64,000 nt of DNA, from contig JANFAH010000008.1 in the NCBI GenBank assembly GCA_024663395.1, forward strand, positions 1,364,001 through 1,428,000. Reading direction: 5' to 3'. Position 1 is the first letter of the stretch, and each line of letters opens with the position of its first letter. The notes under the pieces are model-generated. The model was not told where the DNA came from and searched no databases. It worked only from the letters and a program-made list of their open reading frames with translations. Origin of the DNA: Pisolithus tinctorius (Eukaryota > Basidiomycota > Agaricomycetes > Boletales > Pisolithaceae). Positions 12,074 through 23,627 of the stretch are shown here, piece after piece. Both the position numbers and the translations under genes were made by a program.

Positions 12074-13525
12074 AGTGCCTAAGTGACTGAAAGGCGTAAA
12101 GGCGTCAATAAGACTGGTCTGCGCAGAACGTTTTCTTGAACTCGACTGTGACCGGGTGCCGCCTTACAGCCTCATATTCCCGACTAGGTTGATGCACTCG
12201 TGCGGACACTACTGCTGGACAACTCTGCGCAGATGCGCAGACTATGTCGACCTGGCGAGATCACCTCGTGTAACGCAATTCACTCCAGCAGCGCCTGATG
12301 CAGGAACTGTCCTAGTTCCACGATGCCTGCTTGCATCACTCCTTTGCAATTCTTTGTATTCCGGTGTGCTCCACACATAGTCGCGCAGATCGCCACTACC
12401 TCGACACTTTCATGTCCAGAACGTGCCACAACCATCCTCTCCTATGTAATGCCTGCGTCATTCGAGCAGATGGAAAGATCATATTTTCCTTCGGGGATTG
12501 GGGATGTAAGTGCGCAAACACTCCCCTTGCTCTCAAATGCTTCTCGTGAACCGTTTGAATCATTATAATCTGTACTGTCAGGAATCGTTCACTGTATTGT
12601 TATATTTTCAGTGATACGTCGCAGCCAAACCAATACATAGATCAAACTCACGCGTGGCATTTTCTTCGCTGAATTTTCCCGAAGCCAAGATGAAGCTGAG
12701 GGCTATCAGCGAGCGAATAGGCATCAAAAGCCACACTGTTGGGGTGCAGAAGCTGTCAAGGCACAAGCTGCGATTCTGTACATCAGAGATTACGCCATCA
12801 CTAGACACGAGCGAGAACCGTCCTAGTGAGACATCACTAACTCGACGACCGTCGCGACAAGTCCGAAATGGTTCTGACGACAAAACATGCGCGTGCTAGT
12901 CTTATATGAGGGCTAATGGCCCTGGGGCCGCTTGATTGGACATCACTGGGAGAATGCGTGTGGTCGTTAGACACTCAGGCTCAAGGATTGTGCTTGAGGG
13001 GCGAGATCACATCGAACTACCACCACCCCCATGACCTTCCTTCCGGAACGTCGAATAGTAATGTTCGTGGCATTATTCATGGGAGTAAACCTGAAGAACA
13101 TAATCGTTTGCACTTCTTGCTTGGGCGAGTGCAGACACATCCCTCTGATACGAAGTGGAGACTCGAGAGAGACGAGAGCCGGAGATGGCCTCAAAGCCTA
13201 ATGAAACCCGCGTTTTCGCTCGACGCCTCCTCTGACGTGGTGTGTGCATTGGTTTTTGCGCTGTTCATCGTTTTTGTGTCCTTGCGATGATCTTCTCGTA
13301 TAGCTGTAGCTGTTCATAGTTGCGCGAGCGTCCGAGGCGACACTTGCAGCGCCAGACCCAGAACCCAGTTCATTATCCGCGTCAAGTCCTGCCAGTGCCA
13401 GTGGCGTCACTTGTCATACCATACACCTGCATGTCTTGAAGCACTGCATTGCAGCCAAGGTGGCGTCGTCTTCCACTCGATTCTCATTCGACTCACTCGA
13501 AATCCCAGCACCCGTCGCTCGCCAG
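12074..13525. other. No recognisable gene
   Basis: Only short frames on both strands, none similar to a known family and none joining into a plausible exon chain. The last few hundred bases should hold the promoter of the P-loop protein gene that starts at 13526. Confidence 0.4.
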
Positions 13526-14322
13526 ATGGGTCTCTTCGATTTTTTGCGCAAGCGTAGGAGAATGGGTATTTTGCCGGAGGATATCGTAGTGTTGTGAGGG
13601 TTGCATTGTCATCTCTGGTGGCGCAGTAACATTGAGCTTGCAACTAGCATTATAGGTCCTTCAGGCTCCGGGAAGAGCTGGGTAATATTAGCCTGCGCTA
13701 TTGCTTATCCTGGATTAAAATCTATGATCCACTCTAGTTTTTGAGCACCCTGTTGCAAAATCCAAACGTTCACACCCTCGTTAAGGTCAGCAGAGAACAC
13801 AAGTCTAGTGAGGTCCATGCGGTAAGGTGCCGCTTTGAAGGGATACCGAACGACATCCTCCTCGTGGACACTCCGTCGTTTTATGTTGATCATGGTCCGG
13901 ATGCAGAGGCAACTTTGAAAAAATGGATGGATTCCAAGTAAGACATGGTGTTTTATTCCGTGTGGTGGATAACCTATCTGTCCAGCGATACGAAGGAGAG
14001 CTGGGCAATTGGGATTTTGTATATGCATAACATTGCATCGAACCTCTACGACGACAATCTTCGGTTGTTGAAGCACATCGGGGCATTCCGACGTACGTGC
14101 CGGAGAGATCTCTCACACAGCACCGTTTACGTTGTCCCGAGTGTGGCTTCGGAGGTAAGGCTTTCTTCTGGGAGGATCGAAGCATCCATGTCACGACTGC
14201 AACGTGAGGCAGCGGAAGGAGGTACATTAATGTATGCCACCTTGTTTGACGGGAAACCAGAGATCGCGTGGGGCATCATGCAGGGACTATTTAATAATAT
14301 GGAGCCCTGCACTCGAGTATAG
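13526..14322 (+). CDS. Small P-loop NTPase (G-domain type)
   Basis: Four exons join in frame (13526-13593, 13627-13681, 13738-13937, 13986-14322) into a 219-residue protein. Walker A is GPSGSGKS at about residues 33-40; the G3-like motif LLVDTPS follows, where most GTPases of this type have DTPG; a strand IGILYMH comes next, as in the family of small fungal P-loop GTPases related to septin/AIG1-type G domains that are abundant in basidiomycetes. The C-terminal third is helical and charged (ASMSRLQREAAEGG). No clear NKxD is visible, so GTP specificity is unsure; the match to that family is by motif order only. Start chosen because the basic MGLFDFLRKRRR leader joins in frame to the P-loop exon. 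Confidence 0.75.
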
Positions 14323-15345
14323 ACGAGATCAGGAGAGTTCTAGAGAGACAGGTGCAAGTCACGGCTTTCGATGTCTCATCCCTCCCAGAATTTGTGTAGA
14401 CATGGCATAAATGTTTGCTCCCATGTCACTAGTACTTGTATTTCACTGTCAATGATATGCTACCTCGTGTAAGTTCTTAGTACACAATCTCCCTGCTCTA
14501 CAAGCCTTGTTCTCTGTTTCTCTGTCCTTTTTTGCTTCCGTCGATTTTGCAACTGTGTGTGCTGTAACTTCAGCGCTCATGATGCGTTGAACGTTGGTCA
14601 GTAGTACCATGTCAAATGGTTTGCCTATCGACGACAACTCACTTCGAGGAGTCCACGAACGGATAGTCTCTCCTAGGCAAGCCAAAGACTCGACGGAAAA
14701 AAAGACCAATAGGAAGAGCGATTAGCTCCTCGAAATGGGAAGTAGACGATCCGTAAAACAAATTTTGCAGTACGGAAGCTGATATCGGCCTCGTCCAAAC
14801 TTAACTGGGCCTGCATCCCGGAGAACCGAGCGGCTGCTAATGATGTGGAATGCATCCATGTTCTTTCGCAATTCTTAATAACATCTGCGATCCCCGACGT
14901 CGCAAGTGTTTAATACGTCCAGGATGGAAAACGGCGGATTTTGGGACTTACCCCACCGTTATTGACAAACCTTGGCAGTATTATTAACCAGAATCCTCGT
15001 CGTGTCTTCGGCGGATCCTGCTTGTCCTGTAATGAGGGCTGGAGGTGGTGACGCTGAGAGAGGTTGGTCTCAGCTCTCGGACATCCGTAGGGGTGATGTG
15101 CTGTGGCAGCAGACGATGCACCAGTTTCAGGTTGCTCTCGCAGAACTCTTAGATCGTCGGACCCTCCAATAAGACGGATCATCATAATTCGCCTGCAGGT
15201 GATATTAATTTTCGACGCTGGCTTGTGTAGCACAATACCCGTTCTCCTCTGGTACGGCGTGTGATACCCTCACGAGTCGTCTCCAAGTTCGTATCGAGTC
15301 AGGGTAAATCTGTATCCATGATCGCCATTTGACAGCTCGTACATG
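14323..15345. other. 3' flank of COQ8, partly duplicated at 9.6 kb
   Basis: Lies between the P-loop gene and the COQ8 stop. About 14870-15345 is the parent of the non-coding part of the 9590-10250 duplicate. The rest has short frames only; a minus-strand frame at 14449-14709 was examined and not accepted. Confidence 0.45.
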
Positions 15346-17715
15346 TCAACGACCAAATCGATATCCGCTCGTGATCCTATCCCAAAGCTCCCTCGCATCT
15401 ACAACAGCATGGAGCCTCGTAGCCAGTAAGAATCCACCGCTGAGTTTACTTTTGATATTGTATGTCAATGAGTAAAAGAGAACTCTTCATCGTCAAATGG
15501 GCTCACCGGTTGAGGCTATACGTCTCGCGAGGCGGAGGGGTGAGACGGTGTCTCAACATAACGGGGATATAGGCCCGAATTTGGGCTGTGATGTCCACCC
15601 ATTGCGACCCGGGCCCGAAGGCGAAGGGCTGCGGGGTGGAATCCCTGAAAGGCGTTGCGAGCAGGATCATAGAATTGACGTGGGCATCCAGCATTGTCTG
15701 GTCACTGAGATGAATGCCGTCGCAGGTTTGGGATACGAGAAAACGAACCTGGTCCTCCTGTCCCGTAAGATATCCAAGCTCGAGACTCCAGTGCGCACAA
15801 GCGGCATGGTCCTCCGCAGCCGCAGCTTGGAGTAGGTGGAGCCACTTGTCCATAAACTCCTTTGTATATTCGCGCGTGGCACCAAAGTCAATAAGGGAAA
15901 TCTAATAGAACGTCAGTACGTCCTGCACATCCAATAAAAAACAAACTATGGCAGACCTGCTTCGTTTCGGAGTTCCACAAGAAATTCGTCCAGTTGGGGT
16001 CGGTCTGCATCAACCGAAATTCAAAAAGCTCTCTCAGGCAGAGCTCCATGATTCTCGAAGCAATCTACAACGTGTAAAGTAATCAGATTGGGCTGCTAGT
16101 GCTTTGCAATTCATAGGTACGCACCTCGTTCCGATCTGTCTGAGGCAAAGTTGAGATGGATGCGTCCCCCATTGCCACGCCATCGACGTGCTCCATGACG
16201 AGAACACGTTCGGTACTGCCTTCCCACACCCAGGGTATCTTAAATCTTGCGTCGTTACCGAGAAGTTCGGGAGTGCGATATCTCCGTAAGAAATCTGCCT
16301 CTCGTGCATAATTACATTCATCAGCCAACTCTTCTTTCATGACCTGCAGACAATATGGGAAGGTGTTGCAGCTAAGGCACGGCGAATGGGCGATCGATGG
16401 GTCTCACATGAATCGTCCGGTCGAGAAAGAGTCCCTTTGGAAGGAGTTTTCCAGCAGTTAACAGCATCTTGACGTACCCGAGGTCGCTATCTATGGAATC
16501 TGCAATATTGGGAAACTGTACCTTTACGGCGACACGTTCCTCGCGTCCCGTAGGTGAGGCTGAGACGGCTAGAATGGCATGGTGCACTTGTCCGATAGAG
16601 GCAGCAGCGAATGGTATGCGCTCAAAGGAAACAAAATTGTTCGCCCACTGCAGGCCAAGGGAAGCCTCCATGACTTTCTACGACATGGATGAGGTTTTCC
16701 GGCGAAAGTATGAATGGTCAATCACCTCCATTTGCCAGTCAGGCATGTAGTGCGCACTATTTTGCACTCTGCGGAATATCTCATCTAGGTCAGGCGGTAG
16801 AACGTGGGTGTCTGTGAGTGGGATAAAACTTCCGGAGTGTTTAACCTAGAACATTTTCAAACCTTGTATACTCATGAATTGACCAAGCTTCAGAGCTGCC
16901 CCTCGCATTTGTGAAAGCTTCGAGACAAGCCGTTTGATGTTGGCCTCCGTCATGATCAGGGACGAATGCTGACCATCAGAGCCACCCGGGGAGGTGGTGG
17001 AACGACGGAGGAACTCCGTGGCGGCACCATAACCCAAAGATGCTGCAAGACCTGCCCACCATGGTCACATATCAGCATTGCATTGTACTCACACGTTTTC
17101 TACACACCTCCGTAATGAAAAATACGACCAACGCGCGATGAAGGAACCTTTGACGACTGGAGAAGCGGTGATACATGAGGCTGCATTGGAGTTGACTCCA
17201 TAGACTCTGCCCCATGGTCTGAACGCTTGGATAGCCCGAGTTAGTAGGTGTGCCAAGCCTTACGCGACGTGCAACACAGCTATGCCCACTATGAAACAAG
17301 TACTTACTTGGACATTGGGCACAAAGTCTTGGTCCGCCTCAGCGTCTGAAAGAGCACGCGAGTTTTCGCGCCGCGTTAGTAGTACTGGCTCAAGTTCGTC
17401 TCTTGAGGTGACGACAGCGCCCTCCCTGAGTGATGGTTGAGGTATCTCAGCTGGTCCTTCTTGGACGTTTGCAGACAACGCTGCCTCTGGCAAAGCGACT
17501 GGAACGACTGTTTCCTCCACGCGTAGCAGGCTTGAAGGTAGGGATTCCTGCAGTTTAGCTCTGTCTCTCCTCAATGTATCCTTCGGCACATGCGACTTTG
17601 TCACGGTGGTAGGCTTGAGTAGCCCCTGGCCACTTCGGATTTGTGCTGCGCGAAGTGCGATATCCACGACGGAGTGCGCTACGCAAAGCCATCCGAAAAC
17701 AAGTCCAGGTGGCAT
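15346..17715 (-). CDS. COQ8: COQ8/ABC1 (ADCK3-type) atypical kinase, mitochondrial ubiquinone biosynthesis
   Basis: The COQ8 family supports coenzyme Q assembly at the mitochondrial inner membrane through an atypical protein-kinase-like ATPase fold. From ATG 17715: an N-terminal region ([25 protein letters not shown]...), a low-complexity linker, the exon with [17 protein letters not shown] and [16 protein letters not shown], then the KxGQ motif ([13 protein letters not shown]), the alanine-rich loop replacing the glycine loop ([13 protein letters not shown]), VAVKVQFPN, the [13 protein letters not shown] helix, the catalytic-loop equivalent [11 protein letters not shown] and the metal-binding [10 protein letters not shown]. 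The C-terminal part ends [40 protein letters not shown]. All hallmark residues are present, so it should be functional. About nine exons. Its 3' end has been copied to 9.6-10.25 kb. It diverges from the gene at 18008, with 292 bp between the starts. Confidence 0.9.
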
Positions 17716-18007
17716 CCAACGGCGTGTATGGCGTTCTGTAATGGATTATTTGGAGGCAAGTAAGTAAATTCGCGAAGACGTTTTCCGAGTCGCGAGCCAC
17801 AGCCACCCGACGGCATCAAGCAACGGTGGATATCACAGAGACTGCACAGGGTTGTCTGTTTCGACAATGCAGACCCAACCGAATCACAACCCAAACCTGA
17901 CAAGATACGTGGTACGAAGGTCAGTGTGTGTCGTTTCACACTCTGGCATCGCGATCGACCGCATCCCGCGATTGCCAGCTCAGATGTGATATCCGACTTG
18001 CGCGTTA

Positions 18008-19046
18008 ATGTTTTCGAGGAAAGCTCAGACAAAGTCATCTGGTATAAAGTACGTCTTTTTCGAAATCAACCACGTAGGTCTAATCCCTCAAGTGGGTAAA
18101 AGGAAAGATTCCTTTCGGACGAGGAGATCGTCGAGCATTTCGTCGTACGTAAAAAGGGATTAGCCCATCGTCCGCCTTTAACGTTTCTGCAGCATAACCA
18201 AACTTCGACCGTACTCTGGACCGTTCATAGGCCAAAACGGGGGTGGTATATTCGTATTCGGTCACCGGCCTTTCCGCCGGGAGTGTTCATCTCTCTCCTT
18301 CCCGTGCCTCGCTCGTCGCCTGATTACACGGATGCTGCCTTGTATTTCTCCTGTCGCACAAACAGCCTCCCTTCATCCCCTCCATCCACCTCTATTTCAC
18401 CTACGAAGTCCGGAGCCTCCCGTGATAGCGTTGACTCGGACGCTACAGTGGTGCATTCGTACCCTCCTACACCTCCCGTTGCGCCTGTTGTAGTCACGCC
18501 GCCTTCCCCACCCACACTTGATGCGAAACTCAACGAGATAGGTCCCGCGCTTCCAAAGAACGTGGGACCGCAAGCCAGACCGATCCCCTCACGAATCGCT
18601 CAGTTTCTCCTTGCACCTCACTCTACTCCTCATATACCTGCCCCACAACAGACGGATCACACTTCGTTTATCACACGCGCTGTATCTTTGTTCAAGAACC
18701 ATAAGCCGTCCCATTCATTGTCGTTCTCACTCACTCCCACGGATAACATTCGAAAGATACAGTCTACTGAGTCTTCCCAGTCTCACCATCTGGTTCCGCA
18801 AACCCCCACACCTTTATTGGTATTTCACGACACGACGCCCGTGTTGACCTTCCGATCCATGAGTGGACTGCTAGAAATAAACCGGGCTGAAGAACGCATT
18901 TTAGGCGTCGAGACGAGCTTTTGGATTGCCGTTTCTCTAAGTTACCTTGAATTTTTGGAGGATAGAGAGGTGAGTGGTCCATGTTCGCTTTGTTCTCCCT
19001 TGACGTTTGGATCCTCCAGAGTTACCTAGCTGCAATGACTGATTAA
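18008..19046 (+). CDS. Serine/proline-rich conserved fungal protein of unknown function
   Basis: Four exons join in frame (18008-18048, 18103-18144, 18366-18969, 19020-19046) to give 237 residues. It opens MFSRKAQTKSSGIKKDS and continues with a basic RRSSS stretch that looks like a kinase target. The middle is rich in Pro, Ser and Thr. The C terminus is the most structured part: SMSGLLEINRAEERILGVET, then a hydrophobic helix FWIAVSLSYLEFLEDRESYLAAMTD. The last exon codes only eight residues. I do not recognise a family and propose no function. An apparently long frame from 18283 begins with GTG and is explained by an intron reading open. The two 5' exons are supported by consensus donors (GTACGT) and phase, not by similarity. 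Confidence 0.65.
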
Positions 19047-19305
19047 AGTTTACTTGGGACGATACCCCTCGCATTTTTTATTTTCTCTGAATTCCATGTG
19101 TTTGGGCCATATAATGGTATTTTTGTTTGGACTGACGGTGATAGATGGCTGCCATTCCTTGAGCGTTTTTGGAGCCCTAACATGGGGTTAGGGTTCTCCA
19201 CGTGTTTGTTTTATTGTCACGTGATGGTTCTTGTCACGCAACTTCAAGCCACGCCTTCTTTCCAAACACTTCTTATATCAAACTACGCCAACTTACCACT
19301 TCAAA

Positions 19306-20314
19306 ATGGTACGCAATCTGCAAGAACGATGTCAGCGTATCAGGAATTCACGTCTATTCTGCGTTATAGTCTGTTTCACCTGCAACCATGCGTCGGTTGA
19401 TGCGAGAGCTTACCGAACTGAAGAACGACCCACCTGAGGGCATTCGTGTCGTGACTAACGAGGAAAACATGCTAGATGTTACTGGAATCATCGAAGGGCC
19501 AGGTATGCTTTTGTTGCTTGATGGGTTTTTGCCATAGGCTGATGTCGCCACTGTGGTATAGAGGGCACACCTTATGCGGGAGGGTACTTCAAAGTAAGAT
19601 TCGAGTTCACACCGGAGTTTCCGGCTGCCCCTCCGAAGTGTGCGTATCAGCCAGTTCTCACCGTCAAGAATTCAGTTGATGTACTTTCTAGGTTGGTTTG
19701 CCACGAAAATATTCCATCCGAACGTGTCGTCCCAAGGAGAGATATGCGTGAACACGTTGAAGAAGGATTGGAAGTCGACCTATGGCATCGGTCATATCCT
19801 TGTGACTGTGAAATGTCTTCTGATTTTCCCCAATCCTGAGTCGGCGCTTGACGAGGAGGCGGGTAGGCTGCTACTGGAAGATTATGAGAGCTATTGTTCG
19901 CGGGCGAAACTCATTACAAACGTGCATGCCACACCGCGTACGAGGCCTCCAGAATTCGAAACGCCAGCACCAGTGAACCCCGAGGAGGGCGATTCGATTC
20001 CCCCTTCGACAGCGGTGGCACCTTTACCAGGCGATCCGCTACCACTCCCTATACCACCTTCCGTGTCGCCGCGTAAATCGGTGCCTCCAACACCGATTGC
20101 GCATCCACTTCAACCATCGTTATCCAACACTATCACGAATTCTCTTGCAACGTCGACATCTAACAAAGAACGCGTGACTCCAATGCCACTGTCTACTGCT
20201 AACTCGAATGTTTCTGGGACGTCAGATATGACGACTGCCAAAGCGGGGAAGAGATCAGCGGCTACAGGACATTCGGGAATAGAGAAAAGGAAGAAGGCGC
20301 TGAAACGACTATGA
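19306..20314 (+). CDS. UBE2S-type ubiquitin-conjugating enzyme E2 (APC/C chain elongation)
   Basis: UBE2S works with the anaphase-promoting complex to extend K11-linked ubiquitin chains in mitosis. Four exons join in frame (19306-19308 holding only the ATG, 19370-19502, 19562-19639, 19692-20314), 278 residues. The UBC fold runs from about residue 2 to 145: [33 protein letters not shown], the HPN motif with catalytic Cys90 ([19 protein letters not shown]), and [19 protein letters not shown], which is diagnostic for UBE2S. A roughly 100-residue Pro/Ser/Thr-rich linker follows, then a basic end [12 protein letters not shown]. In animal UBE2S the equivalent LRRL tail docks on APC/C, so this end is probably the same device. 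A start codon split off by an intron (ATG|gtacgc) is unusual but gives the best N terminus; an internal Met8 is the alternative. Confidence 0.9.
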
Positions 20315-20429
20315 CATCTAGCATTGCATATGTACCTCATTGTAGTCTAGCAGTTACATAGCGTTTCTGCCTCGTAGTTTTATGACAGGAGTCGTTAGAT
20401 ACTGATCACTTTACCGGGTTGCACACCAT

Positions 20430-21010
20430 CTATGATATAGCCCCGCCCCTCAAACGTTCGGCCCCGTTGTAGGAGTCTAGCCGTTGATGAACTCGTTTAA
20501 GTGCGCAACCAATTGTGTATATTTTCCAAACCCATCCACGTTCATGAGCATAGCGATATTGATAGTAGTTCAAGCCCAGTGCCAACAAAGAAGATGGTCG
20601 CGATACATCGAACGTCATAGTAAAGGGGCGCCTTCCCGACGAGGGAAGAACTAAAGCTGTTCCGAAACGCGACAATGTTGTTCGGATGGGACAACAACAG
20701 CTCTGACTCGGCGCCAATGATACGATGGCAGAGATTACATAAATCTAGGCTCAGATCGACGGGGCAGGTGTAGGTTTAGAGTAACCGATGAGTCTTCCTT
20801 ACCTATGCCCTGCACAAGAAGTCGCTCAGTGGGAGACGACCTGGCAAGTTGGGCTCACAGCGATTGGACTCGACGTCAGTTCGCACCTTTTCCAGCCCTA
20901 ACCGTTGAGCACTGCGTACAGGACGGTGGGGTCGTTTTGAAATGCAAGCCCATTGTATCCCACCGAAGGAGTAAGAAACTGGACCGTCAGTGCGGCTCAT
21001 TATTTTAAAG
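20430..21010 (-). pseudogene. Decayed fragment copy of PUS3
   Basis: On the minus strand, about 21000-20800 resembles the intact PUS3 gene around the segment encoding YSGWEYNGLAFQNDPTP and then GCGWERCGRTDVGVSAAG, but with frameshifts and altered codons (for example the stretch tacaatgggcttgc is shared while the catalytic region no longer reads in frame). About 20720-20560 resembles the later segment encoding NAFLYHQVRHIMAILFLVGTGLEP (catcttctttgttggcactgg against catccttttccttgttggtacagg). The middle of the gene is missing. No intact frame spans it. Because the parent is intronless, a retrocopy and a DNA copy cannot be told apart. The parent lies at 29.7-31.5 kb. Confidence 0.7.
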
Positions 21011-21375
21011 AGAGCTCTTGGAAGGCGTGGGCATCCGGTCGTCGACGGAGATTTGGGTTCCCTGTGACTTGGAATTGGGTTTCAGCACACCAGGCACTCG
21101 AAACGCTGTCGCTGGCATGACAGACAGATGAGGTTATGAGAGGACACTGATGAATCACAATCGGCTCTTGTCGGCGTCAAAGCTGAGTTGCGCCGCGATC
21201 CCGGGATTATCCCCTCAACGTTGGTGGACGAGGAACCCACGCTGTGGCTCCATCCCTGCCGTCATCTATCGGAATGGTATGCGATATTTAAGTCCCATGA
21301 CTTAAGACCCTGCCGCAGACACTCGCATCAGTCCTGCCCGGATCTGCTTCTTTTGCCAGGGAGAATCTGAAAACG

Positions 21376-23358
21376 ATGTCGGAGGTAGTACCCGCTGGTC
21401 TCAGATTCGGACCTGGCCTTGTTGGCAAGTATCCTGATCCGTTGCCCCACCAGATCCTTATCTGATCTCACCGACTTGTTCCCAGGAGTAACAGTCGGGT
21501 TAGCGTATGTCCGCTTCTTATCCTTGTCATTGGCCAAACGATCACTCCTCTTCTAGTTTGTATGGTGTGGCGGTTTGCCAGTACCTATTCTACATTCCAG
21601 CGTTCCCGAATGACAAGCGTCTCCTCAAAAGTGCTGTGCGCCAGTTCCATGTGTTCCTACTACCCGTCAGCTGACTCTTCAAAGGTCCTCCTTGTCTTGT
21701 ATGTTGTGTCATGTATCACCTTGTGCCCATGGGATGAACTCTCGCTCCTCAGTGCTCTCGATACCATCAATACTTTCGTTGATGTATACTTTTACGGTCG
21801 AACGTTCATAGCTTGTCGATGGAAAACGACGTACGCTTGTACCCTCGAGATGCCCTGGTATGTTCTCCTTCTCCTTGTCGCCGCATGGTCACCCGTTCGA
21901 TGTAAGCCTTGTAGGGATTTGAGTGTAAGTGACAACCTTCAAAAAGTCCAACATCGTTTGTAGCATTCCTGAAAGCGTCTTTACATCTCAAGATGGCCAT
22001 TGGTGCCAGCGTAAGTGCGATCTGACTCCCTAATTCGCCATTCCGGACTATAATCTTCTCTGTAGTTTCTGGTCTCGTTCTTCGTGCAATGGTCGGAAAC
22101 ATTCCTTACACTTCTCTTCGTGTTCTCAATACTGCACGATAGTTTCTATGCCCACAGGATTTGGATAAGTAAGGGATGCTCTTTTCTTTTACCAGCGTCG
22201 TCTAATTTGTACATTCTAGTTAGCAATCGGAATAAACTGTTGACGGGTGCAGTGGTACGCTCGTCTGTCCCTAGCTCCACAAACATGGATGTAGATGACA
22301 TTCACTGGATAGCTTGTCGCTGCGTCGGCACAACTGGGTGAGTCCCGCATGGTTAAGTTCATTTCTCCTCTATTGATCATATCAGTTTTCGGGTTCGGTA
22401 TGCACTTTACATTCCTTCAGCATCAGTTAATTAATCTCTACCGTCCGCCAAGTGTTATTGGGAGTAGCGTAAGGTGGCATTTGCAAGCGTTTCATCCGCT
22501 TACACCCTGCATTGACAGGCGCACTGGGAACATTGCCACCCTCTTTAACAGTCCGGTATGTCATGGGCCGATTGGAATATGATTTTTCTACATATCGTGG
22601 ACATGAAACAGTACAACCCAGTCAATTCTCTGGGAAGCGCAGTATGTGATGCGATCATCACGGCCAGCGTGTTATTCTATCTTCGCCCTTCTCGAACCAA
22701 TCTTCTCCGGTACGTGTCTCGTTAACGGTAATACATTGGTCATTTACTGCGCTATAAAATCGTCGTATTTTCATGTTGACCCCTGCTTCTTACCCCTAGA
22801 AAGGACTACCACATTCAAAAACTCAATCTGGTCTATGTTCAGACGGGCCTGATTACATTGTGAGTGTCGTCTCTTATTGGTTAGCTTTCGGATGTTTAAT
22901 TTGGCTGGCTGTGATGTTACGAAACTGCTCTACGGTGCTGCATGTGGCGCAGCCTGAATGCCCTTGCAATTGCTATACTTGTGAGTTAACTCGCGTACGT
23001 CTGTAGCGCATGCGTTGATGCTACCCTTGGACACACTACGAAGTACTATCAAGATGTGATGGTTGGGGAATACCTTACTGTCGCACCGGGTATCGTGAAG
23101 AGCAAAAGTCAGTACCCTCCATCATCGTCACTTGTCCTTCAGTTGATTCTGCCCTATTAACAGCGTACCTGAACGCCCTGCTAGCTATGTAAGCGTGCTT
23201 TCTTTTTCCCTTGCTTCAGATGACGTTCTTACATCCGCCTCTGTGCGTGCTCTGCAAAATGCTCATGTGTATGGCATGGAAGACTGAATGCACGGAAACT
23301 TACCCGCAATCAGCCGGCACCACCTTTGGAAATTCCCACCTTACCGACTATTCACTGA
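21376..23358 (+). CDS. DUF6534 membrane protein, copy P2
   Basis: Well-resolved member of the DUF6534 family. Exon 1 (21376-21424) ends in ...FGPGLVG; intron 1 (21425-21485) starts GCAAGT; exon 2 (21486-21504) and exon 3 (from 21557) give VTVGLALYGVAVCQYLF. Further segments: FVQW and HRIWIS, NRNKLLTGAVLVAASAQLGV, FGFGMHFTFLQHQLINL, NSLGSAVCDAIITASVLFYLRP (the DUF6534 core), KLNLVYVQTGLITL and the ending LNARKLTRNQ...PTLPTIH with stop at 23358. As in the other copies the stop at 23190-23192 is part of an intron donor. About ten exons. It lies on the plus strand 1.6 kb from the minus-strand array and is closest in sequence to copies B-D. Confidence 0.82.
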
Positions 23359-23627
23359 CCTCTGTTTTACCGTCTGTACATAATCACCCTTCATTCTCCA
23401 GGAAATGAAAATACACCCCGGACTTGGATTTCCAGAGACTGTAGTGGCCGTGAGGTTCCAGACTGTGTCCAGGGTGATCATATTTATGTAAAACATACTA
23501 ATACGGATGACTACACACGTAGCTGTAAAGGGTTCACGTGACCTTCCGTAGCGGTTGTTACTTTTTTATTTCTCGCTGGACCGTGGCAGCACGCCAGGTC
23601 GCTCTGTCCCCCGTTCAGCTACTAGCC

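Noticed and set aside
14449..14709. Minus-strand frame with VFFSVESLACLGETI, resembling the upstream part of PUS3
   Set aside because: Only about 40 bp are alike (ctaggagaga..), too little to call another PUS3 fragment without an alignment.
18283..18365. 5' extension of the serine-rich gene through the frame opening at 18283
   Set aside because: It opens with GTG and has no in-frame ATG; two small upstream exons with good splice sites give a proper start.
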